12,288 bases of DNA from URHD0088 sp041488295 (GCA_041488295.1 JBGPOZ010000147.1:1-12288); one strand, 5' to 3'. Counted from the stretch's first letter, positions 1 to 8,335 are shown. Notes: generated from the sequence alone by a model not told the origin. Numbers and translations are program-made.

Positions 1-757
1 CGCGTCTGAGGCCGCGGCAGCCGGCGCGGTCGATCAGCTCCCACGCCTTGTGGCCCGGCGGATTGGCGAAGGTCGAGCCGCCGGTGCGCGCGCGGATCGG
101 CTGGCTTGCCTCGCGCGCTTCCTGGATCTCCGTCATGCGCCGGCCGATCGCAGCAGCATCGCCCGGCGTTCCCTCGAGCTCGGCGGCGATGAAGATCCAG
201 TCTTCCGGTGCCGCGCAATGACGATAGGTGAGCCCGAGCGCCGCAGCGTCGATCGCGTGGCGGCGGCCTTTGCCGTCGAGGGCGACGGCGCCGCGCAGCA
301 CGTCCTTCAGCTCGCTTCCGTAAGCACCGGCATTCATGCGCAGCGCGCCGCCGATCGTGCCGGGAATGCCCGAGAGAAATTCGAGGCCGGCGATGCCCGC
401 CTCGCGGCAGGCGAGGGCGACGTTGAGGTCGAGCGCGCCGGCGCCGGCGCGGACCATCGCGCCCGCGCAAGTCACATCGACGAAGCCGCGGCCCAAGCGG
501 ATGACGATTCCGGCGATGCCGCCGTCGCGCACCAGCAGGTTCGAGGCGACGCCGAGCACGGTGACCGGCACATCGTCGGGCTTGCCGGCAAGGAAGGCGG
601 CGAGGTCCGTTTCGTCGGCCGGACGGAACAGCACCTCGGCAGGCCCGCCGACGCGGAACCACGTCACCTGCGCCAGCGGCGCGTTCTCGGCGAGGCGGCC
701 GCGCACCGGCGGCAGGCGCTCGACGAGGCGGGGCGTCACGTGGCGCGCCGCCATCAT
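1..757 (-). CDS. murB: UDP-N-acetylenolpyruvoylglucosamine reductase MurB (partial, C-terminus outside window)
   Basis: MurB is the cytoplasmic FAD enzyme that uses NADPH to reduce UDP-GlcNAc-enolpyruvate to UDP-MurNAc. Reading down from 757 gives 252 residues before the window edge. The N-terminal FAD-binding part shows FRVGGPAE (residues 34-41), VLGVASNLLVRDGG (67-80) and GLEFLSGIPGTIGGALRMNAGAYG (from 124). It is followed by TYRHC (177-181), whose Arg should match the conserved YR arginine, and GGSTFANP (226-233), whose Ser228 should be the proton-donating serine. About 50 C-terminal residues, including the conserved catalytic Glu, lie beyond position 1. Two adjacent in-frame ATGs exist: 757 gives an ATGA overlap with the murC stop, and 754 gives a 1-nt overlap. 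I chose 757 because the same arrangement occurs at murE/murF. There is no strong Shine-Dalgarno sequence, so translation probably depends on coupling to murC. No lesion is visible. Confidence 0.95.
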   Translation of the reverse strand, partial: MMAARHVTPRLVERLPPVRGRLAENAPLAQVTWFRVGGPAEVLFRPADETDLAAFLAGKPDDVPVTVLGVASNLLVRDGGIAGIVIRLGRGFVDVTCAGAMVRAGAGALDLNVALACREAGIAGLEFLSGIPGTIGGALRMNAGAYGSELKDVLRGAVALDGKGRRHAIDAAALGLTYRHCAAPEDWIFIAAELEGTPGDAAAIGRRMTEIQEAREASQPIRARTGGSTFANPPGHKAWELIDRAGCRGLRR

Positions 758-771
758 CCGGTCGCTCGCGG
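754..771 (-). repeat. Junction repeat copy 2 (murC end / murB start)
   Basis: Read on the minus strand, these 18 bases are CCGCGAGCGACCGGATGA, matching 17 of 18 bases of the murE/murF junction at 8318-8335. They cover the last murC codons (PRAT then Gly), the murC stop and the first murB ATG. The shared register favours 757 over 754 as the murB start. Confidence 0.5.
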
Positions 772-2184
772 TGCGACGCCGGCGAGGCGGTCGAGCTCGC
801 CCGGCAGGCTCTGCGCCCAATAGGTGATCGAGCCGGCGCCGAGGCAGACGACGAAATCGCCGGGCTTCGCCAGCTCGCGGATCTGTGCCGCCAGCTCCAG
901 GGGATCGGGCAGGGCCTGCACGTTGCGGTGGCCGCGCGCGCGAATGCCGGCGACCAGCGCATCGCGATTGGCGCCCTCGATCGGCTGCTCGCCCGCCGCG
1001 TAGACATCGGCGACGAGCACGACGTCGGCATCGTTGAAGCAGGTGCAGAAATCGTCGAAGAGGTCGCGCAGGCGCGTGTAGCGGTGCGGCTGCACGATTG
1101 CGAGGACGTTGCCGGGCGCGGCGCTGCGCGCGGCACGCAGCACCGCCGCGATCTCGACCGGGTGGTGGCCGTAATCGTCGATCACGGTGACGCCGTTCGA
1201 TTCGCCCGTCTTGGTGAAGCGGCGCTTCACGCCCTTGAAGGTGCCGAGCGCCTTGCGCACGACGTCCTCGCCGAGACCCATCTCCTCGGCGACCGCGATC
1301 GCGGCCAAGGAGTTCTGCACATTGTGCTGGCCGAACATCGGCAGGGTAAGGCCGCCGATGGAGCGAACCTTATCGGTGAAGCGGCCTTTGATCGTCACGT
1401 CGAAGCGGGCGCCGGCGCGGTCGATCTCGATGTTGGTGGCGCGGATATCGGCCTGCGGGCTCATCCCGTATGTCACGATGCGCCGGTCGGAGACGCGCGG
1501 GATCATGCTCTGGACGACCGGGTGATCGATGCAGAGCGCGGCGAAGCCGTAGAAGGGAATGTTCGTGATGAAACTCTCGAAGGCCTGCTGCACCGCTTCG
1601 AAATTGCCGTAGAAATCGAGGTGCTCGGGGTCGATGTTGGTGACGATGCCGATCGTCGCCGGCAGCTTGACGAAGGTTCCGTCGCTTTCATCGGCCTCGA
1701 CCACCATCCAGTCGCCGGCGCCCAATCGCGCATTGGTGCCGTAAGCGTTGATGATGCCGCCATTGATCACGGTCGGATCGAGCTGTGCCGCGTCGAGCAA
1801 CGCGCCGACCATCGAGGTCGTCGTCGTCTTGCCATGAGTTCCGGCGATGGCGATCGACCATTTGAGGCGCATCAGCTCGCCCAGCATCTCGGCTCTGCGG
1901 ACGACGGGGACGAGGCGCGCGCGCGCCGCGACCACCTCAGGGTTGTCGCGCCGCACCGCCGAGGAGATGACGACGACCTGCGCATTGCCGAGGTTCTCGG
2001 CGCGGTGGCCGATTTCGATCTTGATGCCGAGCTCGGCCAGGCGGTGCACATTGGCGCCGTCGGAAAGATCGCTGCCCTGCACCTGGTAGCCGAGATTGTG
2101 CAGGATCTCGGCGATGCCGCTCATGCCGATGCCGCCGATGCCGACGAAATGGATGGTGCCGATGGTGAGGGGGAGGGCTCTCAT
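754..2184 (-). CDS. murC: UDP-N-acetylmuramate--L-alanine ligase MurC
   Basis: MurC is an ATP-dependent cytoplasmic ligase that joins L-Ala to UDP-MurNAc, the first amino acid of the stem peptide. The 476-residue product has a normal family length. Its N-terminal Rossmann-like domain carries HFVGIGGIGMSG (12-23). The central ATPase domain has the P-loop GTHGKTTT (115-122), the EADES segment (163-167) and TNIDPEHLD (182-190). The C-terminal domain has DDYGHHP (336-342) and QPHRYTR (365-371), both typical of MurC. The GTHGKT rather than GTNGKT P-loop separates it from MurD and MurE. The ATG at 2184 overlaps the murG stop as ATGA, and a GGGAG at 2193-2197 lies 8 nt upstream inside murG. The protein ends in PRATG, encoded by a sequence nearly repeated at the end of murE. 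Confidence 0.98.
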   Translation of the reverse strand: MRALPLTIGTIHFVGIGGIGMSGIAEILHNLGYQVQGSDLSDGANVHRLAELGIKIEIGHRAENLGNAQVVVISSAVRRDNPEVVAARARLVPVVRRAEMLGELMRLKWSIAIAGTHGKTTTTSMVGALLDAAQLDPTVINGGIINAYGTNARLGAGDWMVVEADESDGTFVKLPATIGIVTNIDPEHLDFYGNFEAVQQAFESFITNIPFYGFAALCIDHPVVQSMIPRVSDRRIVTYGMSPQADIRATNIEIDRAGARFDVTIKGRFTDKVRSIGGLTLPMFGQHNVQNSLAAIAVAEEMGLGEDVVRKALGTFKGVKRRFTKTGESNGVTVIDDYGHHPVEIAAVLRAARSAAPGNVLAIVQPHRYTRLRDLFDDFCTCFNDADVVLVADVYAAGEQPIEGANRDALVAGIRARGHRNVQALPDPLELAAQIRELAKPGDFVVCLGAGSITYWAQSLPGELDRLAGVAPRATG

Positions 2185-3323
2185 GCCGCCCGCTCCCGTG
2201 CATCGGGATCGCTGCCATCGGCATCGGCGAGCGCGATGGTGAGATCGGCGAGACGCAGGGCGGCGTCGGGCCGGCCCAGCGCATGCGCCGCCGCCGCGGC
2301 CCGCGCGAGACGATCGGGTGCGCCGAGCAATTCGGTCAGCAGCTCGGCGAGGCGCTCGGCGGTGAATTGCGGTTGGCCCATCAGCCAGCCGGCGCCGGCC
2401 GCCGCGAAGGCGCCGGCATTGGCTGCCTGGTGGTTGTCGGCGGCGTGCGGATAGGGGACGAGGATGGCTGGACGGCCGACGACCCCAAGCTCGGCGACGG
2501 TCGAGGCGCCGGCCCGGGCGATGACGAGCTGGGCGCGCGCAAGGCGCGTCGGTACGTCGTCGAAGAAGCTCGCGGTCTCGGCGGCGATCCCATCCTTCGC
2601 ATAGCGCTGGCGCACGCGCTCGAGATCCTCGGGGCGCGCCTGTTGATTGAGGCGCAGGCGGCCGCGCAGCGCCGGCGGGAGAAGGGCAAGAGCGTCGGGC
2701 AGGATGACGCTGAAGATGCGCGCGCCTTGGCTGCCGCCGAGAATCAGCAGCTCTATGCCGCCGCCCTGCACCGGAACGATATACGCCTTGCCGCGCAAGG
2801 CGACGATCGTCGGGCGGACCGGATTACCGGTGATGACTGCGCGGCCGCGCTCAGCCGGCGTCAGGCGCCCGGTCGCCTCGAAGCTGAGTGCAATGCGTTG
2901 GACGCGCCGGGCGAGGAGGCGATTGGCGCGGCCGAGCAGGGCGTTCTGCTCGTGAATCAATGTCGGGATGCCGAGCCGGGAAGCGGCGATGAGGGTTGGA
3001 ACCGACGGATAGCCGCCGAAGCCGACCACCGCCGCCGGCGCCAATTTCCGGAGCTTCGCGCGTGCCTGCAGGATGCCGAGCATCAGCTCGGCGACTCCGA
3101 TCGCCTTGCCGATGAGCCCGGAATCGAACCGACCGGCGCGGATCCGGTGGGTCGCGATGCCGGGCACGCGATCGCCGAAGCTTTGGCCTCGCCGATCGGT
3201 CATGAGCGCGACCGTCTTGCCGCGCGCCGTCAGCTCGCGCGCCAACGCTTCGGCCGGGAAGATGTGCCCGCCCGTGCCGCCGGCGGCAAGGATGATCGGC
3301 GCATTGGGTGAGGTTGCGCGCAT
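2181..3323 (-). CDS. murG: UDP-GlcNAc:lipid I N-acetylglucosaminyltransferase MurG
   Basis: MurG is a GT-B fold (GT28 family) transferase on the inner face of the cytoplasmic membrane. It adds GlcNAc to lipid I to give lipid II. The protein has 380 residues. The N-domain shows GGTGGH (15-20), GFGGYPS (101-107) and HEQN (124-127). The C-domain shows GGSQGAR (196-202), ARAGASTVAELG (269-280) and PYPHAADNHQ (290-299), which form the nucleotide-sugar site in the family. The same frame stays open about 1.2 kb upstream, but that part overlaps ftsW and resembles no MurG. The ATG at 3323 gives the expected N-terminus just before the glycine-rich loop. It overlaps the ftsW stop by one base (TGATG). 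A GGAGG at 3328-3332 sits only 4 nt before the ATG, slightly close, which fits reinitiation after ftsW. Confidence 0.98.
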   Translation of the reverse strand: MRATSPNAPIILAAGGTGGHIFPAEALARELTARGKTVALMTDRRGQSFGDRVPGIATHRIRAGRFDSGLIGKAIGVAELMLGILQARAKLRKLAPAAVVGFGGYPSVPTLIAASRLGIPTLIHEQNALLGRANRLLARRVQRIALSFEATGRLTPAERGRAVITGNPVRPTIVALRGKAYIVPVQGGGIELLILGGSQGARIFSVILPDALALLPPALRGRLRLNQQARPEDLERVRQRYAKDGIAAETASFFDDVPTRLARAQLVIARAGASTVAELGVVGRPAILVPYPHAADNHQAANAGAFAAAGAGWLMGQPQFTAERLAELLTELLGAPDRLARAAAAAHALGRPDAALRLADLTIALADADGSDPDARERAA

Positions 3324-4441
3324 CAGCCCTCCACTCCGCCGAAGCGTCGCCGCGTAAGCGCCAGCGCCATGCCCATGCCGAGGCCGAGCGCCAAGAGCGA
3401 GGAGCCGCCATAGGAGATGAAGGGCAAGGTCATCCCCTTGGTCGGCATGAGGTGAAGGCTCGATGCCATGTTGATGATCGCCTGCAGCCCGAACTGCACG
3501 AAGAGCCCGGTCGCCGCGAGGACGATGAAGAGATTGTTCTCCTGGAAGACGCGCGAGAAGCCGCGCAGCACGATGAAGGCGAAGATGATGACGATGGCAA
3601 GGCAGACGACGAGGCCGAGCTCTTCGCCGGCGACGGCGAAGACGAAATCGGCGTGCGCGTCGGGCAGCCACTCCTTGACCGTGCCTTCGCCCGGCCCTTT
3701 GCCCCACATCCCGCCATTCATGAACGCTTCGATCGAGCGGTCGACCTGGTAGCTGTCGCCGCTCGCGGGGTCGAGGAAGCGGTCGATCCGGCTTGTCACA
3801 TGCGGCAGGAGGAGATAGGCGCCGACGAGGCCGACGACGCCGCAGCCGAGGCCGGTCGCGACCCAGTAAAGGCGAAGCCCGGTCAGGAACATCTGCGCGA
3901 ACCACACGACCGAGATGACGACGGCCATGCCGAGATCGGGCTGCTTGATGAGCAGTCCGACGACAAGGAGGAAGAGCCCGGTGGCGATGACGGGGCCCTG
4001 AAACTCCGCGCGCAGCTTGCTCTCGGCGAGGAGCCAGGCGGTGACGACGGCAAAGCACGGCTTCACGAATTCGGATGGCTGCAGCGAGAGGCCCGGAAGA
4101 TTGATCCAGCGCCGTGCACCCTTGATCTCGACGCCGGCGACGAAGGTCATGGCGACGAGGGCGATGCCGATGAGGAAGCCGATGATGGCGAGGCGCCGGA
4201 TCATCCGCGGACTCTGCAGCGAGACGACGAACATGATGAGGATCGCGATCGGCAGCAAGGCGAGCTGACGGCGCACGAAGTGCATGCTGTCGAGGCCGAT
4301 CCGCTCGGCGACGGCGGGGCTCGACGCCATGGTGAGAAGGGCGCCGAAGCCGATCAGCGCGGCGAGCGCCAGCAAGGTCCAGCGGTCGACCGTCCACCAC
4401 CAGCGCGCGATCGGGCTCTGATCGATGCGGGCGAAGCTCAT
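3323..4441 (-). CDS. ftsW: Septal SEDS peptidoglycan glycosyltransferase FtsW
   Basis: FtsW is an integral membrane SEDS protein that polymerises lipid II at the septum together with FtsI. The 372-residue product has about ten hydrophobic segments. SEDS family motifs are visible in order: KGARRWI (107-113), QPSEFVK (121-127), QPDLGMA (167-173), LPDAHADFVFAV (259-270) with Asp265 likely matching the putative catalytic aspartate, and PTKGMTLPFISYGGSS (333-348). The position between murD and murG is classic for FtsW rather than RodA, which normally sits with mreBCD and mrdA. The ATG at 4441 overlaps the murD stop as ATGA and is preceded by a good GGAGG 6 nt upstream. The short cytoplasmic N-terminus ending in a tryptophan cluster (WWW, 14-16) leads straight into the first membrane segment. 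Confidence 0.98.
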   Translation of the reverse strand: MSFARIDQSPIARWWWTVDRWTLLALAALIGFGALLTMASSPAVAERIGLDSMHFVRRQLALLPIAILIMFVVSLQSPRMIRRLAIIGFLIGIALVAMTFVAGVEIKGARRWINLPGLSLQPSEFVKPCFAVVTAWLLAESKLRAEFQGPVIATGLFLLVVGLLIKQPDLGMAVVISVVWFAQMFLTGLRLYWVATGLGCGVVGLVGAYLLLPHVTSRIDRFLDPASGDSYQVDRSIEAFMNGGMWGKGPGEGTVKEWLPDAHADFVFAVAGEELGLVVCLAIVIIFAFIVLRGFSRVFQENNLFIVLAATGLFVQFGLQAIINMASSLHLMPTKGMTLPFISYGGSSLLALGLGMGMALALTRRRFGGVEG

Positions 4442-5823
4442 GCCCGCCCTCCCGGCAGTGCCGTGACGAGGCGGCGGAACGCCTCGCCGCGCTTTTCGAA
4501 ATTCGCGAACTGGTCGAAGGAGGCGCAGGCGGGCGACAGGAGAACAACGGCGCCGGTGCGCTTTTCGCGCGCAGCCAGGGCGTGCGCTGCCGTCACTGCC
4601 GCCGCGAGCTCGCCGCAGCGGCTATGAGGTACCGCGCTTCCGAGGGTATCGGCAAATTCCGTTGCCGCCTTGCCGATGAGGAAGGCGTGGCGGATGCGCG
4701 GGAAGAACGGCGCGAGGCTGTCGATTCCGCCTTCTTTGGCCAACCCGCCGGCGATCCAGTAAATAGCGTCGTAGCAGATGAGCGCCTTGGCGGCGGCATC
4801 GGCATTCGTGGCCTTCGAGTCGTTGACATAGCGGACACCTTCGATGGTCGCGATGAGTTCCTGGCGGTGCGCCAGGCCCGGGAAGGAGGCGATCGCCCTT
4901 GCGGCCGCGTGCTGCGAGACGCCGCACTGACGCACCGCGGCGTAGGCGGCGGCGACGTTTTGCCGGTTGTGGCGACCGGGCAGGCGCGTGAGGCCGGCGA
5001 GCGCGAGGACGTTCTTGCCGGCGCCCTCGGTTTCGTCGACGAGATCGTCGCCGGAAGCGTAGATGCCGCCGCAGGCGCGTCGTTCGGCGGAGATCGGCAC
5101 GAGACGTTGAGCTGCATTCGCGCGCAGCTCGCGCTCGATCGCGGCGCAAATCGCATCGTCGATGCCGACGATCGCCGCCTGGTGCGTATCCTGGCTGCGG
5201 AAGATGCGTTTCTTGGCGACGACGTAGCCATCCATGCCGCCGTGCCGTTCGAGGTGGTCCGGCGTCACGTTGAGCAGGACCGCGACATCGAAACTCAGCG
5301 AGAACGTCAATTCGAGCTGGTAGGAGCTCATTTCGAGGACATAGGTGCCGCCGGCGCCGAGCGGCTCGAGCGCGAGGGCGGGCGTGCCGAGATTTCCGCC
5401 GGTCGCGACCGCGCGGCCCGCTTCCTTGAGGATGTGGCCGATGAGCGCCGTCGTCGTCGATTTGCCGTTCGTGCCGGTGATGCCGACATAGGCGGCGGCG
5501 CGCTGCGTGCGCGCCAGCAGCTCGATGTCGCCGATGATCTCCGCGCCGATGGCGCGCGCCTTGGCGACGACCGGGTGCGCCTTGGGATGGGTGTGGGCGA
5601 TGCCGGGCGAGAGGATGAGGGTCGCCATCCGCCCGAGATCCGCCGTCGCGAGATCGATGACCGGCAGACCCTGCGCTGCCGCCGCGCCGCGCGCCGTTTC
5701 ATCATCGTCCCATGCCATGATTTCGGCGCCGCCGGCGGCGAGCGCCTGCGCCGCGACGAGCCCCGATTTGCCGAGGCCGAGGACGCCGACCGGCAGGCCG
5801 GCGAAAGCGGGGACGGGAATCAT
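4438..5823 (-). CDS. murD: UDP-N-acetylmuramoyl-L-alanine--D-glutamate ligase MurD
   Basis: MurD adds D-Glu to UDP-MurNAc-L-Ala in the cytoplasm using ATP. The 461-residue protein has the family's three domains. The N-terminal part carries GVLGLGKSGL (13-22) and LSPGI (71-75). The ATPase domain has the P-loop GTNGKSTT (117-124), EMSSYQL (164-170), NVTPDHLERHG (185-195) and a likely carbamylated Lys204 in VAKKRIF. The C-terminal domain has NDSKATNADA (334-343) and LSPACASFDQF (429-439), a strong MurD signature. The ATG at 5823 follows the mraY stop by 7 nt and has the best Shine-Dalgarno sequence in the window. The 3' end overlaps ftsW by 4 nt. Confidence 0.98.
   Translation of the reverse strand: MIPVPAFAGLPVGVLGLGKSGLVAAQALAAGGAEIMAWDDDETARGAAAAQGLPVIDLATADLGRMATLILSPGIAHTHPKAHPVVAKARAIGAEIIGDIELLARTQRAAAYVGITGTNGKSTTTALIGHILKEAGRAVATGGNLGTPALALEPLGAGGTYVLEMSSYQLELTFSLSFDVAVLLNVTPDHLERHGGMDGYVVAKKRIFRSQDTHQAAIVGIDDAICAAIERELRANAAQRLVPISAERRACGGIYASGDDLVDETEGAGKNVLALAGLTRLPGRHNRQNVAAAYAAVRQCGVSQHAAARAIASFPGLAHRQELIATIEGVRYVNDSKATNADAAAKALICYDAIYWIAGGLAKEGGIDSLAPFFPRIRHAFLIGKAATEFADTLGSAVPHSRCGELAAAVTAAHALAAREKRTGAVVLLSPACASFDQFANFEKRGEAFRRLVTALPGGRA
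4448..4452 (-). promoter_or_regulatory. Shine-Dalgarno sequence of ftsW inside murD
   Basis: The minus strand reads GGAGG here, 6 nt before the ftsW ATG at 4441 and within the last codons of murD. With the ATGA overlap it supports 4441 as the start, leaving a short cytoplasmic N-terminus before the first membrane segment. Confidence 0.6.
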
Positions 5824-5828
5824 CGCCG

Positions 5829-5837
5829 CCTCACCTC
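5829..5837 (-). promoter_or_regulatory. Strong Shine-Dalgarno sequence of murD overlapping the mraY stop
   Basis: On the minus strand this reads GAGGTGAGG, ending 5 nt before the murD ATG. GAGGTGA is a 7-base match to the complement of the 16S rRNA tail, and the mraY TGA stop lies inside it. It fixes the murD start at 5823. A ribosome finishing mraY would cover this site, so murD translation may be tied to termination of mraY. The match is seen in the sequence; the coupling is inferred. Confidence 0.7.
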
Positions 5838-6919
5838 AGCTTCAAGGTGGAGAGGCCGGCCAGGGCCAGGATCGAGGCGATGATCCAGAAGCGGATGACG
5901 ATGGTCGGCTCCTGCCAACCCTTCTTCTCGAAATGATGGTGCAGCGGCGCCATGCGGAAGACGCGCCGGCCCGTCAGCTTGAAGCTCGCCACCTGGACGA
6001 TGACCGACACGGTCTCCAGCACGAAGAGCCCGCCGATGATCGCAAGCACGAGCTCGTGCTTGGTGATGACGCTGATCGTGCCGATGGCGCCGCCGATCGA
6101 GAGCGAGCCGGTGTCGCCCATGAAGACCATGGCGGGCGGCGCGTTGAACCACAGGAAGCCCAATCCGGCGCCGACCATCGCGCCGCAGAAGACGGTGAGC
6201 TCGCCGGCGCCGGGCACGTGATTGATCTGCAGGTAATTGGCGAAGATGGCGTTGCCGGCGAGGTAGGCGATGAGGGCGAAGCTGCCGGCGGCGAACATCG
6301 AGGGTACGATGGCGAGCCCGTCGAGCCCGTCGGTGAGGTTGACGGCGTTCGAGCAGCCGACGATGACGAAGACACCGATCGCGGCGAAGAACCAGCCGAA
6401 GGGAATGAGAAGGTTCTTGAAGAACGGCACTGCCAAGGTCGTTGCAAGCGGGTCGCGCGTGAGGCGCATGACCAGGGAAGCGGCGATTGCGGCGACGATG
6501 ATCTCGGCGACGAGCTTCGCTTTGCCCGAAAGACCGCTCGATGAGCGTTTCGTCAGCTTCTTGTAGTCGTCGAAAAAGCCGATCGCGCCGAAGCTCACGG
6601 TGACGAAGAGCACGACCCAGACATAACCGTTGGCGAGATCGGCCCAGAGCAGGGTCGAGATGGTGACGGCGAGGAGGATGAGGAAGCCGCCCATCGTCGG
6701 CGTCCCCTTCTTGCGGATGAGGTGGCTCTCCGGCCCGTCGAGCCGGATCGGCTGTCCCTCCGCCTGCTTCGATTTGAGCCAGGCGATGATGCGCGGCCCC
6801 AAGAGGAACGTGATGAACAGCGCCGTCACGATCGCGCCGCCCGAACGGAAGGTGAGGTAGCGGAACAGATTGAGCGGGCCGAACTGATCGGCGAGCGGGG
6901 CGAGAAGGTGGAAGAGCAT
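5831..6919 (-). CDS. mraY: Phospho-N-acetylmuramoyl-pentapeptide transferase MraY
   Basis: MraY is a polytopic membrane enzyme. It transfers phospho-MurNAc-pentapeptide from UDP to undecaprenyl phosphate, giving lipid I, with Mg2+ as cofactor. The 362-residue protein has about ten hydrophobic segments. Family motifs appear in order: KKGTPTMGG (70-78), FFDDYKK (115-121) with the paired aspartates 117-118, NAVNLTDGLDGL (191-202), FMGDTGSL (266-273) and the MraY-specific APLHHHFEKKGW (324-335). The frame stays open well upstream, but that region overlaps murF. The ATG at 6919 gives the usual N-terminus leading to FRYLTFRSGGA. The gap from the murF TAA is 4 nt, and a GGAG at 6927-6930 lies 7 nt upstream, running into that stop codon. 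Confidence 0.98.
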   Translation of the reverse strand: MLFHLLAPLADQFGPLNLFRYLTFRSGGAIVTALFITFLLGPRIIAWLKSKQAEGQPIRLDGPESHLIRKKGTPTMGGFLILLAVTISTLLWADLANGYVWVVLFVTVSFGAIGFFDDYKKLTKRSSSGLSGKAKLVAEIIVAAIAASLVMRLTRDPLATTLAVPFFKNLLIPFGWFFAAIGVFVIVGCSNAVNLTDGLDGLAIVPSMFAAGSFALIAYLAGNAIFANYLQINHVPGAGELTVFCGAMVGAGLGFLWFNAPPAMVFMGDTGSLSIGGAIGTISVITKHELVLAIIGGLFVLETVSVIVQVASFKLTGRRVFRMAPLHHHFEKKGWQEPTIVIRFWIIASILALAGLSTLKLR

Positions 6920-6923
6920 CGCC

Positions 6924-8321
6924 TTACTCCGTCGCCGTCGCGAGGAGGTGCTTGACGATAACCGCCATGCCGGTGCTGAGCGAGCCCTTGACCGTGACGA
7001 CGTCGCCGGGGCGGAGCGCCGCGTCGAGGAGCGGCGGCATCTCGGGCGATGTCGCGGTGTGGCCGCCGCGCATGCGTTCGGGCAGCGCATCGCGCAGATG
7101 CGCCATCTCGCCGCCGACCGTGAAGACGAGGTCGATTCCGGCCGCGACGAGCGGCTCGGCGAGCGCGGCGTGGAGGCGGCTCGCATCGTCGCCGAGCTCG
7201 CGCATCTCGCCGAGGATCGCGATGCGGCGACCGCCTTGTTCCGGCGCGGTGGCGCCGAGTACGGCAATGGCGGCGCGCATCGAGGCGGGATTGGCGTTGT
7301 AGCTCTCGTCGATGAGCTCGATGCTGCCGCCCGAACGCTGGATCGCTTGGCGCAGGCCACGCCCGGGGAGGCCCCGCATGCGGCCGAGCGCGGTGGCGGC
7401 GGCGGCGACATCGGCGCCGACCGCCTTCACCGCGGCGAGCACGGCGAGGCTGTTCATGACCCAGTGTCGGCCGGGCAACGGCAAGGTGTAGCGGATCGCC
7501 TCGCCCATCACCGTCGCCGAGACCATGCTCGCGCTGGCGCCGAGCTGGCAGTCGAGTAGCCGCGCCTCGGCCCGCTCGTGCACGCCGAACCCGATGATGC
7601 GTGCGATGCCGCAATGCTTCGCCGCCGCTTCGAGGCGCGCAAAATGCGGGTTGTCGCGATTGAGGATCGCGGCACCGCCGGCCTCGACGCCGCCGAAGAT
7701 CTCGGCCTTGGCGTCCGCGATCGCCTCGACCGAGGCGAAGAAGCCGAGATGCGCCGCCTCGATCGTCGTGATCAGCGCGACGTCCGGCCGCGCGAGCCGG
7801 CTCAGCTCGGTCAGCTCGCCGGCGTGGTTCATGCCGAGCTCGAGCACGCCATAGACGGTGTCTTGCGGCATGCGGGCGAGCGACAGCGGCACGCCCCAGT
7901 GATTGTTGAAGCTGCTCGCCGATGCGTGGGTCGCGCCTTGTTCGGACAGCGCGAGGCGCAGCGCCTCTTTCGTGCCGGTCTTGCCGACGCTGCCGGTGAC
8001 CGCGATGATCGTCGCGTGGCTGCGCCGCCGTGCCGCCCGGCCCAAGGACGTGAGCGCCTTGAGCGTGTCGCCGACGCGGAGCAATGGCGCCCCCGCTGCA
8101 AGGCCTTCCGGAATGCGGTCGACCATCGCGGCCGCGGCGCCCTTTTCGAGCGCCCCGGCGACGAAATCGTGGGCGTCGTGGTTGGGGCCGTGCAGCGCGA
8201 CGAAGAGATCGCCCCGCGCGAGCGTCCGGCTGTCGATCGCGACGCCCATCGCCGCGAAGTCGCGGCTCGCCGTTCCGCCGGTCGCCGCGGCGGCTTCGGC
8301 GGCGGTCCAGAGGGCGGTCAT
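6924..8321 (-). CDS. murF: UDP-N-acetylmuramoyl-tripeptide--D-alanyl-D-alanine ligase MurF
   Basis: MurF uses ATP to add D-Ala-D-Ala to the UDP-MurNAc-tripeptide, completing the soluble precursor. The 465-residue product shows an N-terminal substrate domain with AIDSRTLARGDLF (28-40) and the P-loop GSVGKTGTKE (110-119), whose GSxGKT form is typical of MurF. It also shows SSFNNHWGVPLSL (136-148), LGMNHAGE (162-169), a likely carbamylated Lys205 in DAKAEIF, DESYNANP (338-345), GEMRELG (371-377) and VKGSLSTGM (444-452). The ATG at 8321 overlaps the murE stop as ATGA. The upstream bases give only a weak ribosome binding match, so coupling to murE is likely. This is the only complete gene here that ends in TAA; the other nine stops are TGA. 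Confidence 0.97.
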   Translation of the reverse strand: MTALWTAAEAAAATGGTASRDFAAMGVAIDSRTLARGDLFVALHGPNHDAHDFVAGALEKGAAAAMVDRIPEGLAAGAPLLRVGDTLKALTSLGRAARRRSHATIIAVTGSVGKTGTKEALRLALSEQGATHASASSFNNHWGVPLSLARMPQDTVYGVLELGMNHAGELTELSRLARPDVALITTIEAAHLGFFASVEAIADAKAEIFGGVEAGGAAILNRDNPHFARLEAAAKHCGIARIIGFGVHERAEARLLDCQLGASASMVSATVMGEAIRYTLPLPGRHWVMNSLAVLAAVKAVGADVAAAATALGRMRGLPGRGLRQAIQRSGGSIELIDESYNANPASMRAAIAVLGATAPEQGGRRIAILGEMRELGDDASRLHAALAEPLVAAGIDLVFTVGGEMAHLRDALPERMRGGHTATSPEMPPLLDAALRPGDVVTVKGSLSTGMAVIVKHLLATATE

Positions 8322-8335
8322 GCGGTCGCTCGCGG
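8318..8335 (-). repeat. Junction repeat copy 1 (murE end / murF start)
   Basis: Read on the minus strand, these 18 bases are CCGCGAGCGACCGCATGA. They cover the last codons of murE (PRAT then Ala), its stop, and the overlapping murF ATG. A copy with one mismatch lies at the same place at the murC/murB junction (754-771). The identity and matching register are seen directly. Whether the sequence has a role in translational coupling, or reflects chance in a GC-rich genome, is not decided by this window. Confidence 0.5.

Noticed and set aside
226..233. Possible loss of a functional residue in MurB, where Ala follows STF in GGSTFANP and many MurB proteins have Lys
   Set aside because: These are residue numbers in the MurB protein, not bases. 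The serine and asparagine of the motif are kept, and I know of no catalytic role for that Lys, so this looks like ordinary family variation.
928..2454. A 508-codon open frame on the plus strand opposite murC and the end of murG
   Set aside because: It is the antisense shadow of two clear genes. GC-rich coding sequence has few stops on the other strand. The product is low-complexity (Arg, Ala, Asp, Glu rich) with no recognisable domain.
3324..4547. Upstream extension of the murG frame, suggesting a much longer fusion protein
   Set aside because: The extension is Arg/Ala-rich and overlaps the whole of ftsW, which is an intact SEDS gene. MurG homology begins at the ATG at 3323.
3308..4627. A 439-codon plus-strand frame opposite ftsW, rich in Asp, Glu and His
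   Set aside because: Its charged composition is the expected mirror of hydrophobic codons read antisense through a membrane protein gene. No domain or independent start signal is seen.
6920..7411. Upstream extension of the mraY frame
   Set aside because: It is low-complexity Ser/Arg/Ala sequence out of frame within murF. MraY homology begins at 6919, with a Shine-Dalgarno sequence just before it.
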